64,000 nt of DNA from Glandiceps talaboti (taxonomy: Eukaryota > Hemichordata > Enteropneusta > Spengelidae): contig NC_135554.1 of assembly GCF_964340395.1 (NCBI RefSeq), forward strand, positions 5,349,475 to 5,413,474, given 5' to 3'. Shown here piece by piece: positions 60,961-64,000 of the stretch. The notes below the pieces were generated by a model. That model was not told where the DNA came from, ran no database searches, and saw only the letters and a program-made list of their open reading frames with translations. Positions within the stretch are counted from its first letter, which is position 1. Every line of letters begins with the position of its first letter. The translations under genes were made by a program, and so were the position numbers.

Positions 60961-62275
60961 TGTCTATGTAAATAGGTTTTCCTTTTGACGGAATTGATTT
61001 GGAGAATATATCAATTGTAACCAAAGTCAAGAAGTGTAACCACAATACTGCAGTACATATATGGTTCTAATCTTTATTTCATTATCACCCTACAATGTAG
61101 GGCTTTCAAAAATTGTTAAAAACTCATTTGTTGTTCCTCTGCACGGAAATCTTTAGTAAAAGGCGAAAGATTTATTCGATTTGCAGAAAAACCAGAGCAT
61201 ACCCCAATGTTTGCAGAACTGACTGGCCAGTTCGGAGACTTCAAAAGTCTGTCTACTGTGGCAATAGGCTACAAAGATAATTTTAATTGTTTCCAAAAAT
61301 AGTTGAAAAGTCACATCCACAAAGTTCCACATATTTTGCATTAAATAATATTAATTTGAATATAAATAGTCTGTCAATGGCACATATACATATAGGCAGA
61401 AAACTTGTGTTTTTGGTAGTAACTGTTCAAACTAAAGTTTCAGTGCATTATGGGTGGTACATTAGCTCACCAAAATTATTTTGCATATCAATAGGTTATA
61501 CCATCAAATACTTTCGGACCATCTACGTACAAAAGAGTTTGAATTAACAATAGCCATGACTATTCACTGTGATCTATTGTATTTAAAAATCTGTACAGAA
61601 GGATCTGGTAAATGACTGCAAGCTGTGATTGTAAATGTATTTTTTCAAAGACCTACAGCGGTTGTCAAGTCTCTATGAATGACAGCCTGAGTATTTTTAT
61701 CCCTCAGTAATGTTTTACTGTATGTGTTGTCGTTTCGTCTTCTTTTAAACTGATATCCGTTAAAAACTATTCGTTCTAGAAGTTTTTTGTTACATGTATT
61801 GGCTAAAGGTTTTTCCAAAGTAAATAATGTGATTATAAAAATGAATAAAAACAGTTCATTCTTCGACATTACAATGACAGAAATATAGAAACTCGTAGAA
61901 CTAGACTCACAAGGTCCGACTGGGAGGTCAGAAAGGTCATTGGGCTTATCTTGTGTTCGGTGTTCTCTCCACAAACGACACTGTGACATGATGTCGTGTA
62001 CTTCACATCAAGTAATCAAAGTCAACAAAACAGTTATTTATGTTCTGTCATCAAGAAAACCATTTTATCAACTCGGCTCACTTGAGGTAAGTCACGTGAC
62101 TTTGACATTTAAGGTCAACTGTAGTCGGCACACAACCTCACCTTACTACTGATCAGGCTGGAGCAATTATCACTGACTTTTTTTTCGAATAACTTTGATG
62201 AAGATATACCCTTTCTTAGAAACGAAGCAATGAAGCGGAATGTCGTATACAAGTTTCATTTTGTTGTTTTCATTG

Positions 62276-62372
<97 letters not shown>

Positions 62373-62528
62373 AACACATATTGCCTGGCCATGAGGCTAT
62401 AGCACCCGTATATAACTATCTGTCCGTGTTTCTGACTTCAAATACAAATACAAAATTGGAGTTCCATACTCATAAAATATCACTTGTATTTACAACTTCT
62501 AACTGCTATGCCTCTAATAGGTTCTTAC
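60961..62528. other. No recognised gene
   Basis: An open frame on the - strand at 61,989-61,645 (114 aa) has one hydrophobic stretch and an internal 'ttgtgagt' donor-like site near 61,910, but no family match. It also holds a long (AT)n tract. No dispanin exons 2-4 were seen here. Confidence 0.4.
62279..62371. repeat. (AT)n microsatellite
   Basis: About 46 AT dinucleotides. Confidence 0.97.
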
Positions 62529-62547
62529 CTTCTTGATCGTCAGCCAT
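62529..62547 (-). CDS. Candidate 19-base dispanin-type first coding exon
   Basis: ATG-GCT-GAC-GAT-CAA-GAA-G followed by the strong donor 'gtaagaac' encodes MADDQE plus one base. Size (19 bases) and exit phase (1) equal the first exons of dispanins A and B. It would splice in frame to the exon at 47,773 (alternative promoter of B) or to an unseen gene. No partner exon is proven. Confidence 0.35.
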
Positions 62548-62731
62548 GTTGTGATTCTGACATAAAATTCGTCGCAGGCAGTCAGCACGTCATGAAGAAG
62601 AAAACAATGTGTCAATGTAGTATTCTGCTTAATAATCGACACAACTTGTTAAAACATTAATTTATTTCCCATCCAAACTTTAACTCTGAACCAATTATCA
62701 CTATTTAACTCTACCATTCTCTACTCTACAA

Positions 62732-62889
62732 GTACCAAAATTAAACAACTTGGAAAATCCGATCATGTTATCAGTATTTATAGTTGGTGTAAAAGTGTAC
62801 GAGTACCAAAATTAAACAACTTGGAAAATCCGATCATGTTATCAGTATTTATAGTTGGTGTAAAAGTGTACGAGTACCAAAATTAAACA
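62732..62889. repeat. 71-bp perfect tandem repeat
   Basis: 'gtaccaaaattaaacaac' recurs at 62,732, 62,803 and 62,874. The two full 71-base copies are essentially identical, and the third is truncated. Confidence 0.92.
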
Positions 62890-62989
62890 ACTGGATCGCA
62901 GTGATAGTACAGTTTAACCGATTTTTTTCAACCATTTTCATTTCTGCCATGGTGACGATGTCGACAACGACAATACTGGCGCTGGCGGT

Positions 62990-63186
62990 GCCACTGGTGG
63001 TGGTGGTGGTGGCGGTGGTACGTGCCACTGGTGCTCACGGTGGTAGCGGTAGTGGTGGTGGTGATGGCGCCACTGGTGCTGATGGTAGTAGTGGTACCTG
63101 TGGCGGCGGCGGCGGCGGTGGTGGTGGTGGTGGTGGTGGTGGTGGTTGGGATGGCGATGACTGTGATAACGATGGTGATGACGATC

Positions 63187-63284
<98 letters not shown>

Positions 63285-63302
63285 CGATGATGATGACGAC
63301 GT
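62990..63302. repeat. (GGT)n and (GAT)n trinucleotide repeats
   Basis: GGT/GGC-rich tract at about 62,990-63,160 and about 38 GAT repeats at 63,186-63,302. Glycine-, valine- or aspartate-only frames are products of the repeat. Confidence 0.95.
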
Positions 63303-63373
63303 TGAATTGTTTATACTGTTAAGTTGGTACGTGGTAGTTTTGATTGCGTTTGTGTCAAATAAAATCTATATAC

Positions 63374-63897
63374 GTTCTTAGTCTCAGAATCTGACTGCTT
63401 GGGAGATTCTTCATAGTCGCTATTTGTAGTCTTACTTGGGGATGGTAGTGTATCTGTTGACTTTTCTGGCTCGACACCACAAGATCCACTGTTCGAAATG
63501 CCATCGCCTTGTGCGAGATCCTCATTCGAAATGTACATAGGATCGTCAAGTTCAGGCGTACTTCTCAAATCTCTCTCAGTTGGTTGGTGGCGCTGTTCAT
63601 TATTCTCGGTAATCTGACTATGATCCTCGGACTGCATAAGACGTTCCGTTTCTTGGAGCGGGTTTTCGGAATCAGACTCCCTTCTCTGCGTTTCATCGGT
63701 ATCTCTTCCAATGAGACGTGTTGCCGCTTGATCGCCTTCTTCGTCGTCTTACCCGGTGGTTGCATAAAGTTCGGAATAACCATAATGCTGATCATGACCG
63801 GGAGAGGACGATCGTGCATTGGGATCACGCTCTTCTGGTGTTTGTTTCGTAGATTCGTCTTGAGAATTCGTGACGGGTGAAGATGCATAGTGAAGTT
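63374..63897 (-). pseudogene. Possible second exon of a further dispanin-like gene, with in-frame stop
   Basis: Strong acceptor (pyrimidine run then 'cag' at 63,900-63,898), entry with two bases completing a codon, and exit at 'aagaac|gtatat' in phase 0: the same phase pattern as exon 2 of dispanin B. 174 codons rich in Ser, Glu, Asp, Thr and Gln ('HYGYSELYATTG', 'DDEEGDQAATRLIGRDTDETQ'). One TAA interrupts the frame (63,749-63,751); a donor-like 'gg|gtaaga' at the same spot offers another reading. Exon 1 would lie beyond the window. No CD225 exons were found downstream. It may be a pseudogene or an unrelated disordered exon. Confidence 0.3.
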
Positions 63898-64000
63898 CTG
63901 GGAAAAAATAAATAACTAGTTAAAGTTACTAGTTAAAAGAGTGCAGGCTTGCTTGCGCCCATACTTTTGAGTGATACATGTAACAGGGCTAAGGCTAAAA

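Noticed and set aside
61645-61989. 114-aa minus-strand frame with one hydrophobic stretch
   Set aside because: No family resemblance, not CD225-like, and its splice phase does not fit the 62,529 exon.
63022-63381. Open frames with poly-Val, poly-Gly and poly-Asp
   Set aside because: Translation of GGT and GAT repeats; no start context, splice sites or domain.

Overview
The window is nuclear DNA of an invertebrate animal. The genes have GT-AG introns. The intergenic DNA is AT-rich and crowded with microsatellites, SINE-like elements, LINE fragments and MITE-like palindromes. Recognisable proteins are DONSON, class VII (RING/B-box/coiled-coil/filamin/NHL) TRIM proteins, and CD225/dispanin membrane proteins. 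A hemichordate, cephalochordate or lophotrochozoan would fit, but the sequence alone does not settle the phylum.

Left part (1-21,000): after a gene-poor flank with a long-TIR MITE-like element, a ten-exon DONSON gene (DNA replication fork and helicase assembly factor) runs on the + strand from 3,019 to 19,564. Its last large intron (about 7.6 kb) holds an intact TRIM-NHL gene with an uninterrupted coding region, followed by a 44-bp minisatellite array that ends just before DONSON exon 9.

Middle (about 11,400-43,270): the block [SINE - TRIM-NHL gene - 44-bp minisatellite - DONSON exons 9 and 10] is repeated three times in the same orientation. All three TRIM coding regions are open (759, 769 and 763 aa). 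DONSON exons 1-8 exist once. Exons 9+10 are intact in units 1 and 2; unit 3 has lost exon 9 and its exon 10 carries a 1-base deletion. Similarity between units is patchy: unit 2 resembles unit 3 upstream of TRIM and unit 1 downstream of it, which points to gene conversion or unequal exchange. Units 2 and 3 are separated by an older tandem-repeat element that was itself split by a 5'-truncated, decayed LINE with a visible target-site duplication.

Right part (45,300-64,000): two CD225/dispanin genes lie head to head. One (238 aa) is on the - strand, the other (145 aa) on the + strand. Both have the same four-exon layout with intron phases 1, 0, 0 and an unusual 19-base first coding exon. A third 19-base exon of the same design and a possible dispanin-type exon with an in-frame stop lie near the right edge. 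The remaining DNA holds LINE and SINE remnants, inverted repeats and long microsatellites. No rRNA or tRNA gene, CRISPR array or plasmid-type feature was seen.
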